Shown here: positions 1 to 8,201 of the stretch, piece after piece
How positions within the stretch are numbered: the first letter of the stretch is position 1
How the letters are laid out: every line of letters starts with the position of its first letter
Source of the DNA: Microbacterium sp. oral taxon 186 str. F0373
Lineage (GTDB): Bacteria > Actinomycetota > Actinomycetes > Actinomycetales > Microbacteriaceae
Length of the DNA: 64,000 nt
Direction: 5' to 3'
Assembly (NCBI RefSeq): GCF_000411455.1
Contig: NZ_KE150457.1
Coordinates: 1,452,023-1,516,022, forward strand
Position numbers and translations under genes: made by a program
Notes under the pieces: model-generated
What the model was told of the DNA's origin: nothing
What the model saw: the letters and a program-made list of their open reading frames with translations, nothing else
Database searches by the model: none

Positions 1-2
1 CT

Positions 3-218
3 CCGCGCTTCGCGCAGGTCATCGGATTCGTCGTCGTGACGGTCGGCCTCGTGCTGCATGTCGCGGGCGTCGCGTGGGCCCTGCCGATCGCCGCGGCCCT
101 CGCATTCATCGCCGCGTTCCTCAACGCCGCCTTCGGCGTGTGCCTCGGCTGCCTGCTCTACCTCGCGCTCGCCCGTGCCGGCGTGTTCCGCCCGCGGGGC
201 GGGCTGCTGGGCGCCTGA
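3..218 (+). CDS. DUF4395 family membrane protein, C-terminal part
   Basis: The frame is open from the left edge and ends in TGA, so only the last 71 residues are visible; the true start lies outside the window. The visible part begins PRFAQVIGF, runs through two hydrophobic segments and contains NAAFGVCLGCLLYL, a cysteine-containing pattern typical of the end of DUF4395 proteins. These are small membrane proteins of unknown function, often found near thioredoxin or sulfur-transfer genes. It converges on the amylosucrase gene with only 16 bases between the stops. Family assignment is fairly sure; function is unknown. Confidence 0.7.
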   Translation, partial: PRFAQVIGFVVVTVGLVLHVAGVAWALPIAAALAFIAAFLNAAFGVCLGCLLYLALARAGVFRPRGGLLGA

Positions 219-234
219 GGGACGAGCGCGCCCG

Positions 235-2124
235 TCAGACGGACGTGACGCGCAGCCACACGAACCCGTGCGGGCGCAGTGCAAGACCCTCGTCGAGGTC
301 GACGCTCGCGTCGTGTACGGGGTCGAAGGCGGTGCGCTCGAAGCCCGACAGCGTGAGCGGATCGATCGTGACCTCGGCGTCGCCGACGTTCGCCAGCACC
401 AGCAGCGTGCTGGTCTCACCGGGGCGCTGGTAGCCGACCACGGCGGGGTGCGGGGTATGGAAGGGGATGAGCGCGTTGCCCGCGAGCTCCGGAGACTGCT
501 GGCGCACCGAGATCAGCTTGGTGAGTCGGCGAAACACCCGCCCGGCCGGCGTGGTGTCGTCGTCGCGCTGCGCGTAGGCATCGCGCGGACGATGGCCGCG
601 GTGCACCCAGCGGGTGTCGCCACGGCGAACCGGATCGTCGGCGTAGGAGTAGTCGTTGAGCTGTGCGACCTCGTCCCCGAGGTACAGCAGGGGGATGCCG
701 CCGGTCGACAGGGCCAGGGCGTGCGCGAGGATCACGCGATCCTCCCCGCCGGGATCTCCCGCTTCGATACCGGCCAGGGACGCCGTCGTCCCAGTGACGC
801 GGGCATCGCCGGTGACGGGGTTCTCCTGGAAGGCGACGCCGCGCGCGAACGTTCCCTCGTGGCGGCCCGTGTAGAAGCGGTTGAGGAACTGTCGGTGGGT
901 GTGGCCGTCGATGCCGAGCTCGGCCGCGTCTTCGTCGGCGAACGTCCACCCGATGTCGTCGTGGCTGCGGACGTAGTTCACCCATGCCGTGCCGGCCGGC
1001 AGCGCGTGGCGTCGATCCAGCGCCTGCTGCAGGAGCCGGCCGTCGCGCGTGGCGAGCGCCTCCCACGTCAGCGCCATCTGCAGCGGGTTGTACGACAGCT
1101 CGCACTCCTCGGGTGAGATGTAGCTGACCACCTCATCGGGGTGGACGATCGCCTCCGACTTGAAGACCATGCCGGGGGCGGCCATCGCGAGCAGCGCGTT
1201 GAACGCCTGCAGCAGCAGGTGGGCTTCGGGCAGCGACTCGCAGGACGTTCCCAGACGCTTCCAGATGAAGGCCACGGCATCCATCCGGAGCACCTCGACG
1301 CCCTGGTTCGCCAGGAACAGCATCTCGCCCGCCATCGCGCGGAAGACGGCGGGGTTCGCGTAGTTGAGGTCCCACTGGTAGTGGTAGAAGGTCGACCAGA
1401 TCCAGCGGCCGTCCTCGAGCTGCACGAACGATCCACGGTGATCGTCGGGAAAGATCTCGCGCGTCGTGCGCTCGTAGGCGTCGGGCATCTGTCGGTCGGG
1501 GAAGATCAGATAGAAGTCGGCGTAGTCGGGGTCGCCCGCCACGGCCTTCTGAGCCCACTCGTGCTCGTTGCTGGTGTGGTTGAAGATGAAGTCGAGTACG
1601 AGCGAGATGCCCGCCAGCCGCAGCTCTGCCGCCAGCTCGGCCAGTTGCGCCATCGTGCCCAGGCTCGGGTTGACGCGCCGGTAGCTTGAGACGGCATAGC
1701 CGCCGTCGTTGTCGCCGGCGGGGGCGTCGAACAGCGGCATGAGGTGCAGGTAGGTCAGCCCGAGTTCGCGGAACGAGGGGATCAGCTCGCGCACGCCGGC
1801 GAGGTTGCCGGCGAAGCGGTCGACGTAGCAGACGCCGCCCAGCATGCGCTCGGACTGGAACCACTCGGGGGCGGCGGCGCGCTGCGCGTCGTGCACCTTC
1901 AGGTCGAGGGGGCGCGCATTCCACGAGGCGGATGCCGCCGCCACCGTGGCCGCCAGCTGCTCGCGGCCGTCGGTGCGCTCGCCGTAGAGGCGGGTGAAGA
2001 GGCCGTGCAACCGCGGGAACTGCTCATCGAACCGGGTGAGGAACGCGTCGTCGAGGCGCCCTGCCGCCTCGCAGGCCTCGAGCGCCGCGACGCGATCGGC
2101 GTCGGACGTGGTCAGTGCGGTCAT
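235..2124 (-). CDS. Amylosucrase (GH13)
   Basis: Predicted glucansucrase that builds an alpha-1,4-glucan from sucrose and releases fructose (EC 2.4.1.4). The protein has 629 residues, the usual family length. The GH13 catalytic residues are visible: nucleophile D282 in VLRMDAVAFIW, acid/base E324 in KSEAIVHPD and D389 in RSHDDIGW. The strings GTSCESLP after the nucleophile and SYNPLQMALTW are characteristic of amylosucrase rather than general alpha-amylase. There is no signal peptide, so it acts in the cytoplasm. ATG at 2122-2124 was chosen because the frame continues upstream only into the promoter region shared with the divergent serine dehydratase gene. No glycogen gene lies beside it. Sucrose hydrolase or a related GH13_4 enzyme is the main alternative. 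Confidence 0.9.
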   Translation of the reverse strand: MTALTTSDADRVAALEACEAAGRLDDAFLTRFDEQFPRLHGLFTRLYGERTDGREQLAATVAAASASWNARPLDLKVHDAQRAAAPEWFQSERMLGGVCYVDRFAGNLAGVRELIPSFRELGLTYLHLMPLFDAPAGDNDGGYAVSSYRRVNPSLGTMAQLAELAAELRLAGISLVLDFIFNHTSNEHEWAQKAVAGDPDYADFYLIFPDRQMPDAYERTTREIFPDDHRGSFVQLEDGRWIWSTFYHYQWDLNYANPAVFRAMAGEMLFLANQGVEVLRMDAVAFIWKRLGTSCESLPEAHLLLQAFNALLAMAAPGMVFKSEAIVHPDEVVSYISPEECELSYNPLQMALTWEALATRDGRLLQQALDRRHALPAGTAWVNYVRSHDDIGWTFADEDAAELGIDGHTHRQFLNRFYTGRHEGTFARGVAFQENPVTGDARVTGTTASLAGIEAGDPGGEDRVILAHALALSTGGIPLLYLGDEVAQLNDYSYADDPVRRGDTRWVHRGHRPRDAYAQRDDDTTPAGRVFRRLTKLISVRQQSPELAGNALIPFHTPHPAVVGYQRPGETSTLLVLANVGDAEVTIDPLTLSGFERTAFDPVHDASVDLDEGLALRPHGFVWLRVTSV

Positions 2125-2190
2125 GGTTCGCCCTCCGGTCTCAGCGTATCGGGCAGGGCCCGGCGCGGCGGGCGGCGTAGGCTCACACAC
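2125..2190. promoter_or_regulatory. Divergent promoter region, amylosucrase / serine dehydratase
   Basis: The two genes are transcribed away from each other with 66 bases between start codons, so both promoters must lie here or overlap the coding starts. No convincing -35/-10 pair or operator is visible. Confidence 0.4.
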
Positions 2191-3696
2191 GTGAGTGCGT
2201 ACGTCTCGGCGTTCGACCTGTTCTCCATCGGGGTAGGACCATCGAGCTCCCATACGGTGGGCCCGCTGCGCGCGGCCCGAGATTTCGCGCGCCGCGTCGG
2301 GGATCTGCCGGGGCTCTTCCGGGTGGAGTGCGCCCTTTACGGTTCGCTCGGCGCCACCGGCATCGGACACGGCACGCCCGACGCGGTCGTCGCGGGCCTG
2401 CAGGGGTTCGCGGCCGAGACCGTGGATCCGGCGCACGTGCGGGGCGCCTGGACCGATTGGGTCGACGGGGCGCACCTCCTCCTGGATGGTCGCATCCCGA
2501 TCCCTTTCTCACGCTCAGACATCTCGCTCGCACCGCGGACGCGTCTTCCCGGACACCCCAACGCGATGACCCTCGTCGCGCGTGATGCCGACGGAATCGC
2601 GCTGCGCGAAGACACCTACTACTCGATCGGTGGAGGGTTCATCCGGCGCGAGGGCGAGTCGGATGCGGTGGCCGCGGCATCCTTCCCGCTGCCGTACGCG
2701 ACGGCGGCGCAGCTGCTGGACGTCTGCGATACCTACGGGCTCACGATCGCGGAGGTCGCCCGGCGCAACGAGGAGGCGCTGCGACCGGAAGCAGACGTCG
2801 CGGCCGGGCTCGACGCGATCTGGGACGCCATGGCGGCGTGCGTCGATGCGGGCCTGCACGCCGACGGGGTGCTGCCGGGAATGCTGAAGGTGAAGCGGCG
2901 TGCGGGCGCGATCCGCGCGCAGCTGGAGAGCGTCGAGGCGACGGGGCGCGAGCTTCCCGGTGAGTGGCTCGGCGCGTTCGCGCTGGCCGTCAACGAGGAG
3001 AACGCCGCCGGTGGTCGGGTCGTGACGGCGCCGACGAACGGTGCTGCCGGCATCCTTCCGGCCGTCGCGATGTACTGGTGGCGCTTCCTCGCCGATGCGG
3101 GCATCGGGGCGGAGAACGCGGTCACTCCCTACGGCGAACTCGTCGGCTCGGCGCTTCTCGGGCTGCACGGTCCGGAGGGCGGCGAATCCGGCGATGCGGC
3201 CCACCGAGCCGAGGGCGTCATCGCCACGGCGCAGGAGCTCGCCGAGGCGAACCGTCGTCGCGGCATCCGTCGATTCCTCTTGACGGCCACGGCTCTCGGT
3301 TCGCTCTTCAAGGCCAACGCCTCGATCTCGGGAGCCGAGGGCGGGTGTCAAGCCGAGGTCGGCTCGGCGTGCGCGATGGCGGCCGGCGGCTTGACCGCGG
3401 TGATGGGCGGCACGAACCGCCAGATCGAGAACGCCGCCGAGATCGCGATGGAGCACCATCTGGGTCTGACGTGCGACCCTGTGGGCGGACTCGTGCAGAT
3501 CCCCTGCATCGAGCGCAACGCGATCGCGGCATCCACGGCGGTCACCGCCGCGCGCCTCGCGCTGCGTGGCGACGGCACGCACTACGTACCGCTGGATGCC
3601 GTGGTCGAGACGATGCGTCAGACCGGCATCGACATGTCGACCAAGTACAAGGAGACCAGCGAGGGCGGACTCGCCGTCAACGTCGTGGAGTGCTGA
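2191..3696 (+). CDS. sdaA: L-serine ammonia-lyase, single-chain, iron-sulfur
   Basis: Deaminates L-serine to pyruvate and ammonia (EC 4.3.1.17). The 501-residue protein joins the beta and alpha domains in one chain. The N-terminal part holds GVGPSSSHTVGPLRA, the family's serine-binding loop, and the C-terminal part holds C386, C428 and C439. The spacing of these cysteines (42 and 11) equals that of the [4Fe-4S] ligands of characterised single-chain enzymes. The GTG at 2191 was chosen because it gives the standard family N terminus (SAYVSAFDLFSIGVGPSSSH); the same frame runs open upstream but there overlaps the divergent gene. No glycine-cleavage or serine-transport gene is adjacent. Confidence 0.93.
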   Translation: MSAYVSAFDLFSIGVGPSSSHTVGPLRAARDFARRVGDLPGLFRVECALYGSLGATGIGHGTPDAVVAGLQGFAAETVDPAHVRGAWTDWVDGAHLLLDGRIPIPFSRSDISLAPRTRLPGHPNAMTLVARDADGIALREDTYYSIGGGFIRREGESDAVAAASFPLPYATAAQLLDVCDTYGLTIAEVARRNEEALRPEADVAAGLDAIWDAMAACVDAGLHADGVLPGMLKVKRRAGAIRAQLESVEATGRELPGEWLGAFALAVNEENAAGGRVVTAPTNGAAGILPAVAMYWWRFLADAGIGAENAVTPYGELVGSALLGLHGPEGGESGDAAHRAEGVIATAQELAEANRRRGIRRFLLTATALGSLFKANASISGAEGGCQAEVGSACAMAAGGLTAVMGGTNRQIENAAEIAMEHHLGLTCDPVGGLVQIPCIERNAIAASTAVTAARLALRGDGTHYVPLDAVVETMRQTGIDMSTKYKETSEGGLAVNVVEC

Positions 3697-3736
3697 ACGG
3701 CGCCCGCAACCGCTCGTGTTCGCCATGCGTGAACCA

Positions 3737-3763
3737 TTGGCACTCTCATGGGGCGAGTGCTAA
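3737..3763 (+). promoter_or_regulatory. CIRCE operator (HrcA site)
   Basis: TTGGCACTC (3737-3745), nine bases, then GAGTGCTAA (3755-3763). This matches the CIRCE consensus TTAGCACTC-N9-GAGTGCTAA with one mismatch. CIRCE is bound by the heat-shock repressor HrcA. TTGGCA at its left end and TAATCT at 3761-3766 are 18 bases apart and could be the -35 and -10 elements, which would put the operator across the promoter of the hsp20 gene. Confidence 0.88.
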
Positions 3764-3773
3764 TCTGATGGTA

Positions 3774-3794
3774 GTTGAGTCAATGAGGCTCAAC
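3774..3794 (+). promoter_or_regulatory. HAIR-like operator (HspR site)
   Basis: GTTGAGT (3774-3780), seven bases, then GCTCAAC (3788-3794). The consensus HAIR element of HspR is CTTGAGT-N7-ACTCAAG, so spacing is exact and the inner TTGAGT/CTCAA is kept. It lies 10 bases after the CIRCE element and ends 41 bases before the hsp20 start codon. Confidence 0.78.
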
Positions 3795-3835
3795 TTTGAC
3801 AGACCATCACAGTGACACACGACAAGGAGAGAACA

Positions 3836-4291
3836 ATGGCCACGTATGACCCGTTCCGTGACCTCGACCGCATCGCGTCGGGCCTCTTCGACACGCGCCG
3901 GGGACCCCGCCGGATGCCGATGGACCTTTACCGCGACGGCGACCACTACGTGCTCAGCGCCGACCTTCCGGGAATCGACCCGGGCTCGGTCGACATCGAT
4001 GTGGACGGCCAGCTGCTGACCATTCGTGCCGAGCGCACCCTCAGCGAGGGCGACGGCGTGAAGTGGATCACGCGCGAGCGTGAGACCGCGAGCTTCCTCC
4101 GCCAGCTGAACCTCGGTCAGGGAATCGATACCGATGGCATCGCCGCGACCTACAGCAACGGCGTGCTGACGGTCACGATCCCCGTGAGCGAGAAGGCGAA
4201 GCCGCGCAAGGTTCAGGTCGTCGCCGATGGTGCGGCGCCGACGATCCAGGCGCATGAATCCGCGCAGGAGCCGCAGCCGGTCGAGCAGTAG
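3836..4291 (+). CDS. Small heat shock protein, Hsp20/alpha-crystallin family
   Basis: An ATP-independent holding chaperone that binds unfolding proteins in the cytoplasm. At 151 residues it has the usual length: a short N-terminal arm (MATYDPFRDLDRIASGLF), an alpha-crystallin domain from about residue 28 to 125 and a short acidic tail. The domain closes with YSNGVLTVTIPV, the conserved hydrophobic strand motif of the family. AAGGAG at 3824-3829 fixes the ATG at 3836. The upstream region holds CIRCE and HAIR operators, so expression is likely repressed by both HrcA and HspR and released on heat or misfolding stress. A strong hairpin follows the gene. Confidence 0.95.
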   Translation: MATYDPFRDLDRIASGLFDTRRGPRRMPMDLYRDGDHYVLSADLPGIDPGSVDIDVDGQLLTIRAERTLSEGDGVKWITRERETASFLRQLNLGQGIDTDGIAATYSNGVLTVTIPVSEKAKPRKVQVVADGAAPTIQAHESAQEPQPVEQ

Positions 4292-4308
4292 TCCCGCACC
4301 GCGCGCAG

Positions 4309-4339
4309 CCGCCCCGTGTCCGCGAGGACCGGGGCGGTT
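4309..4339 (+). terminator. Intrinsic terminator after hsp20
   Basis: CCGCCCCG (4309-4316) pairs with CGGGGCGG (4330-4337), and inside them GTCC/GGAC closes a GCGA tetraloop. It begins 18 bases after the hsp20 stop. The T-run is poor, as is common in high-GC actinobacteria. Confidence 0.7.
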
Positions 4340-4408
4340 CGCGTGCGCACGCTAGTGTCGAAGCACCCGCCGGAAGTACCAGCACTCGGAACGTCAGCAA
4401 GGATGCCG

Positions 4409-5440
4409 ATGACCGCACCCCCCGTCGCGCGCGAGCGCGAGATCACCGAACCCGTCTCCCTCACCGGCCCCGACGGCCGCCTCAACCCGGCGGCGATCGG
4501 CTTCGCCCGCTCGCCGCTCGTCGACACCCGCGGCATCGGACGTGGACGCTTCGTCCGAACGTGGGGTCGCAACAAGAGGTGGGAGTACTGGAACGTCATG
4601 ACGCCCACGCACATCGTGTCGCTCACGGTGTCGTCGCTGGACTACGCCGCCGTGCACGAAGTGTGGATCCACGATCGGGCCACGACGCGTTCGTGGGGCC
4701 GCAGCGTCACGGTGCTGCCGTCGCGGGAGGTGTCCCTGCCCGCGTCGCTGGGCACCGGCATCACGATTGCGCGGCACGCCGACCTCGCCGCCACGATCAC
4801 GCCGGCCGAGCGCGGGTCGCTCTGGCGTCTGCACGCCGAGATCCCGGACGCGTCCTTCGACATCACGGTGCGCCGCCCGCCCGGACACGAGCTGCTGGCG
4901 GTCGTGGTGCCGTGGTCGTCGCGCCGGTTCCAGTACACCGTGAAGGATGTCGCGCTCCCGGCATCCGGTGTGCTGACGCTCGACGGCGTCGACTACGAGG
5001 TGCCGGCGGGATCGTGGGCGGTGCTGGATCACGGGCGAGGGCGCTGGCCTTATGACGTGTCATGGAACTGGGGCGCCGGATCGGGCACCCTCGCAGACGG
5101 GCGCAGCCTCGGCATCCAGGTCGGGGGACGATGGACCGACGGGACGGGGTCGACGGAGAACGGCGTCGTGCTCGACGGCACGCTGCACAAGATCTCCGAA
5201 CCGGTGTCCTGGATCTACGATCTGGCCGCGCCGCTTCACCCCTGGCGGGTGCACGGCGGAGGGCTGGATGCCGTGTTCACCCCGTTCTACGACAAGACAT
5301 CCGCCATGAACCTCGGCGTGGTCTCCTCGCGCACGGACCAGTGCTTCGGCACCTGGTCCGGGACGTTCGCCGTGGACGGCGGCGTGATCGCATTCGACGG
5401 CATCGAAGGCTTCGCAGAGGACGTCCGCAACCGGTGGTAG
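4409..5440 (+). CDS. DUF2804 domain-containing protein
   Basis: A 343-residue protein without signal peptide or membrane segment, matching DUF2804 over nearly its whole length. Recognisable stretches are RWEYWNVMTPTHIVSLTV near residue 60, WSWGRSV-like turns, and DVSWNWGAGSG with GIQVGGRWTDGTGSTENG in the C-terminal half; the aromatic and glycine-rich beta pattern suggests a lipocalin-like or beta-sandwich fold. Function of the family is unknown. The ATG at 4409 is preferred over an in-frame ATG at 4403 because AAGGA (4399-4403) lies 5 bases before it. It follows hsp20 on the same strand, but the hairpin between them argues for a separate transcript. Confidence 0.8.
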   Translation: MTAPPVAREREITEPVSLTGPDGRLNPAAIGFARSPLVDTRGIGRGRFVRTWGRNKRWEYWNVMTPTHIVSLTVSSLDYAAVHEVWIHDRATTRSWGRSVTVLPSREVSLPASLGTGITIARHADLAATITPAERGSLWRLHAEIPDASFDITVRRPPGHELLAVVVPWSSRRFQYTVKDVALPASGVLTLDGVDYEVPAGSWAVLDHGRGRWPYDVSWNWGAGSGTLADGRSLGIQVGGRWTDGTGSTENGVVLDGTLHKISEPVSWIYDLAAPLHPWRVHGGGLDAVFTPFYDKTSAMNLGVVSSRTDQCFGTWSGTFAVDGGVIAFDGIEGFAEDVRNRW

Positions 5441-5459
5441 CCGGGGCGGCACGAGACGG

Positions 5460-5888
5460 TCAGGCGCCGCGCAGCTTCGCCGTCAGCTGCTGCAACTGTG
5501 CCAGCTCGTCGTCGCTGAGCACCGACATCCGCTCGGCGATCGATCGACCGTGCACTGTCGCGAGTCGCCGGAACGCGGCCGCGCCCCGTTCGGTCGCACG
5601 GACGATCGCGCCGCGCCCGTCGAGCGGGTCGACGCACTTGCTGATGAGGTCGCGTGCGACCATGCGGTCGACGAGCCGTGAGACGCTCGGCTGGCTGATG
5701 AGCATGTTGGCGGTCACATCGCGCAGGCGCGCGCTGTTGTCGTCACCGCGGACGACGGTGAGCAGCACGTCGTACTCTGCCTGGGTCAGCTCGTCCTCGC
5801 CGAAATCTCCGCTGATCTCGCGCAGGATCTCGTGCTGCGCGCGAAAGAGACTCTCCCACGCGGAGATGGCGAGACGGCGGTCGGTCAT
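5460..5888 (-). CDS. MarR family transcriptional regulator
   Basis: A 142-residue winged-helix regulator with the MarR layout: an N-terminal dimer helix, a DNA-binding helix-turn-helix (LRDVTANMLISQPSVSRLVDRM, about residues 53-75), the wing with the DPLDGRGAIVRATERG signature, and a C-terminal dimer helix. MarR proteins usually repress nearby genes and respond to small molecules or oxidants. It faces the DUF2207 gene with 50 bases between the starts, so that gene is a possible target, but no clear palindromic operator is visible in the gap. Confidence 0.9.
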   Translation of the reverse strand: MTDRRLAISAWESLFRAQHEILREISGDFGEDELTQAEYDVLLTVVRGDDNSARLRDVTANMLISQPSVSRLVDRMVARDLISKCVDPLDGRGAIVRATERGAAAFRRLATVHGRSIAERMSVLSDDELAQLQQLTAKLRGA

Positions 5889-5938
5889 GGCGTCAACTGT
5901 AGTGCGCCACTCGCACGGCGCCCCATAGGCTGAAGCCC

Positions 5939-7810
5939 ATGGGGCGCGCGCGTGCACGGATCGTCGGAGCCGCACTCGCGATCGCCGGTGTCGCGGTCGC
6001 GCTGGCGGCCGGGACAGCGAGCCCCGCATGGGCTGGACCCGCGACGGCGGCCGCACAGGTCGCACCCCCGGCATCCGTCGCCTCCGTCGCCGCGGCGGGG
6101 GTCGACGACTTCTCGTTCTCGTCGATGACGGCCGACTACACCCTGACGCGGGCCGCCGACGGAACCAGCCGGCTGCGGGTCGTCGAGACGATCGTGGCGC
6201 AGTTCCCGGATGCGGATCAGAATCACGGCATCCGTCGGCAGATTCCCGATTCGTACAACGGTCAGCCCCTCCGCCCCGAACTCATCTCGGTGACGGACGG
6301 CGACGGCACGCCGCGCCCGAGCGAGGTGGAGGATCAGGACGGTGTGTTCTCGGTCGTCTCGCGGTCGGACGAGTTCCTGCGCGGCGCGCAGACCTTCGTC
6401 CTCACGTACACGCTCGAGAACGTGACGTGGGTGTTCGGTGACTCCGGCCTCGAGTTCTACTGGGATGTGAACGGCGTCGACTGGGGACAGTCGTTCGGCC
6501 GTGTGACGGCTCGGCTGCACCTGGACGCGTCGTTGGCGGCATCCCTGACGGGGCGCATGTCCTGCTATCAGGGAGTGCAGGACGCGAAGGAATCGTGCGC
6601 GTCGATCTCGTCGACCCCGGATGCCGCGGGCGGCAGCGCGGGTACGGTCATCACCGCCGTCGCCGACGACGTGCAGCCGCACCAGACCCTCACGATCGCC
6701 GTCGGGTTCGCGGACGGCACGTTCGCGACCTTCGACTCCGGATATCTTGCCTCCCCGTTCGGCTGGGGGCAGCTGGGTGCGGGGCTGCTCGCCGTCGGCG
6801 CGGGTGCTCTGGGTCTGCGTGCGCGGCGACGCGAGCTGGCCGATGAACCCGGTCGCCCGACGATCATCGCGGAGTACGACCCCCCACGGATCGTCGACGC
6901 GCTCGAGAGCGCCGTGCTGCTCGGGCAGTCGTCGAAGGCGATCCCGGCCGAAGTGCTGGAGCAGGCGGTGCGCGGGTCGATCCGCATCCTGGAGTCCGAC
7001 GGGCGCGGCTGGGGCAAGCCGAAGCTGATCGCGGAGCTCGTCGACCGGTCGAAGGCGGACGGCGACGGGATGATGCTGCTGGACGGACTCTTCCCGGGCG
7101 GGGCGCCGGGCGCGCAGTACCAGTTCGGAAAGCAGGACACCAGGTTCTCCAAGGTCGCGCAGAAGATCCTCGCGGCGGCGGAGACGGAGCTGGCCGCACG
7201 CGGGCTGCGGCGGGCGGTGCCGCTTCGCGCCCGCTGGCTGCCGATCCTGCTCGCCGTCGCGAGTGCGGGACTGGCTCTGGGGTTGGGGTTCGTGGCGATC
7301 GCGGCCTACGTGCAGCCCGTCCTTCCGTGGACGGTGATCGGCATCAGCGTGGCGATCGCGGTCGTGGTGATCGGGGTGTGCTCCCGCAAGCCGCTGACGG
7401 CGCTCGGGGCCGAGACCCGCGATCACCTGCGGGGACTGGAGGAGTTCATCCGCTGGGCCGAGGCCGACCGCATTCGGATGCTGCAGTCGCCGGCGGGTGC
7501 CGAGCGCGTCGCGGTGGATGTGAACGACCCGCGCCAGAAGCTGGATCTGTACGAGAAGCTGCTGCCGTATGCGGTCGTGTTCGGCCAGGAGAAGCAGTGG
7601 TCTGCGGAGCTTGCGGTGCTGTACACGGCGGTGGGCGCGACGGGACCGTACTGGTACTACGGATCCGGGGCCTTCGACGCATCGTCGTTCTCCGCCGGGA
7701 TCGGTTCGCTCTCGAGCGCCGCGATGTCGTCGTCGTCGAGCTCGGGCGGGTCGGGCGGAGGCGGTTCTGCCGGCGGTGGCGGTGGCGGAGGCGGAGGCGG
7801 CGGGGTCTGA
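5939..7810 (+). CDS. DUF2207 domain-containing membrane protein
   Basis: A 623-residue exported membrane protein. Residues 1-33 form a signal peptide (hydrophobic core then ASPAWA). Residues about 50-260 are the extracytoplasmic DUF2207 domain (GIRRQIPDSYNGQPL, YTLENV, EFYWDVNG, typical strings). One membrane helix follows near residue 275, a cytoplasmic region with a winged-helix-like segment comes next, then two more helices near 440-480. The protein ends in a serine run followed by a long glycine run, the usual tail of this family. Role unknown; membership in DUF2207 is well supported. Confidence 0.88.
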   Translation: MGRARARIVGAALAIAGVAVALAAGTASPAWAGPATAAAQVAPPASVASVAAAGVDDFSFSSMTADYTLTRAADGTSRLRVVETIVAQFPDADQNHGIRRQIPDSYNGQPLRPELISVTDGDGTPRPSEVEDQDGVFSVVSRSDEFLRGAQTFVLTYTLENVTWVFGDSGLEFYWDVNGVDWGQSFGRVTARLHLDASLAASLTGRMSCYQGVQDAKESCASISSTPDAAGGSAGTVITAVADDVQPHQTLTIAVGFADGTFATFDSGYLASPFGWGQLGAGLLAVGAGALGLRARRRELADEPGRPTIIAEYDPPRIVDALESAVLLGQSSKAIPAEVLEQAVRGSIRILESDGRGWGKPKLIAELVDRSKADGDGMMLLDGLFPGGAPGAQYQFGKQDTRFSKVAQKILAAAETELAARGLRRAVPLRARWLPILLAVASAGLALGLGFVAIAAYVQPVLPWTVIGISVAIAVVVIGVCSRKPLTALGAETRDHLRGLEEFIRWAEADRIRMLQSPAGAERVAVDVNDPRQKLDLYEKLLPYAVVFGQEKQWSAELAVLYTAVGATGPYWYYGSGAFDASSFSAGIGSLSSAAMSSSSSSGGSGGGGSAGGGGGGGGGGGV

Positions 7811-7832
7811 GCCGCCGTCTGAAGAGCCGGCG

Positions 7833-8159
7833 TCAGGCTGTGTCGTCGTCGCCGATGTCGGCCTCGAGGATGCTGCGGAGTGTCGTCACGTCGATGGTGG
7901 TGCGCTCGCCGTCGATCCGCTCGTGCAGGAGGAAGGGCAGGCCCAGCTCGTCGAGGTAGGCGATGGTCTTCTCGAGGCGGGGAACGACGTCGATGTGCTC
8001 GCGCCCGAACAGGGCGGCGATGAAGAGCGGCTCGCCCTGCTGGATGCTGCGGCGCAGCTCGATCGTCGAACGGCCCGTGATCCGATACAGCGCCTGCAGG
8101 ATCGCGCTCGGAAGGTCGGGAGTGCCGTCGATGGTCAGGGAGATGGCGTCGTCGGGCAT
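7833..8159 (-). CDS. Conserved hypothetical protein, 108 aa
   Basis: A small soluble protein with mixed alpha/beta pattern (AISLTIDGTPDLPSAILQAL; TIELRRSIQQGEPLFIAALF; ERIDGERTTIDVTTL). The helix-strand order and the phrase TIELRRSIQQGEP loosely recall the C-terminal domain of ribosomal protein L7/L12 (the SLVEAKxLVxxxP pattern), which occurs in several uncharacterised actinobacterial proteins, but no catalytic residues are visible. It converges on the DUF2207 gene with 22 bases between. Codon use is typical of the window and a normal start is present, so it is likely a real gene. Function unknown. Confidence 0.6.
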   Translation of the reverse strand: MPDDAISLTIDGTPDLPSAILQALYRITGRSTIELRRSIQQGEPLFIAALFGREHIDVVPRLEKTIAYLDELGLPFLLHERIDGERTTIDVTTLRSILEADIGDDDTA

Positions 8160-8201
8160 GGTGACATTCCATCACGGGGATGGGGTCCTCCCCATTGTGA
8201 T

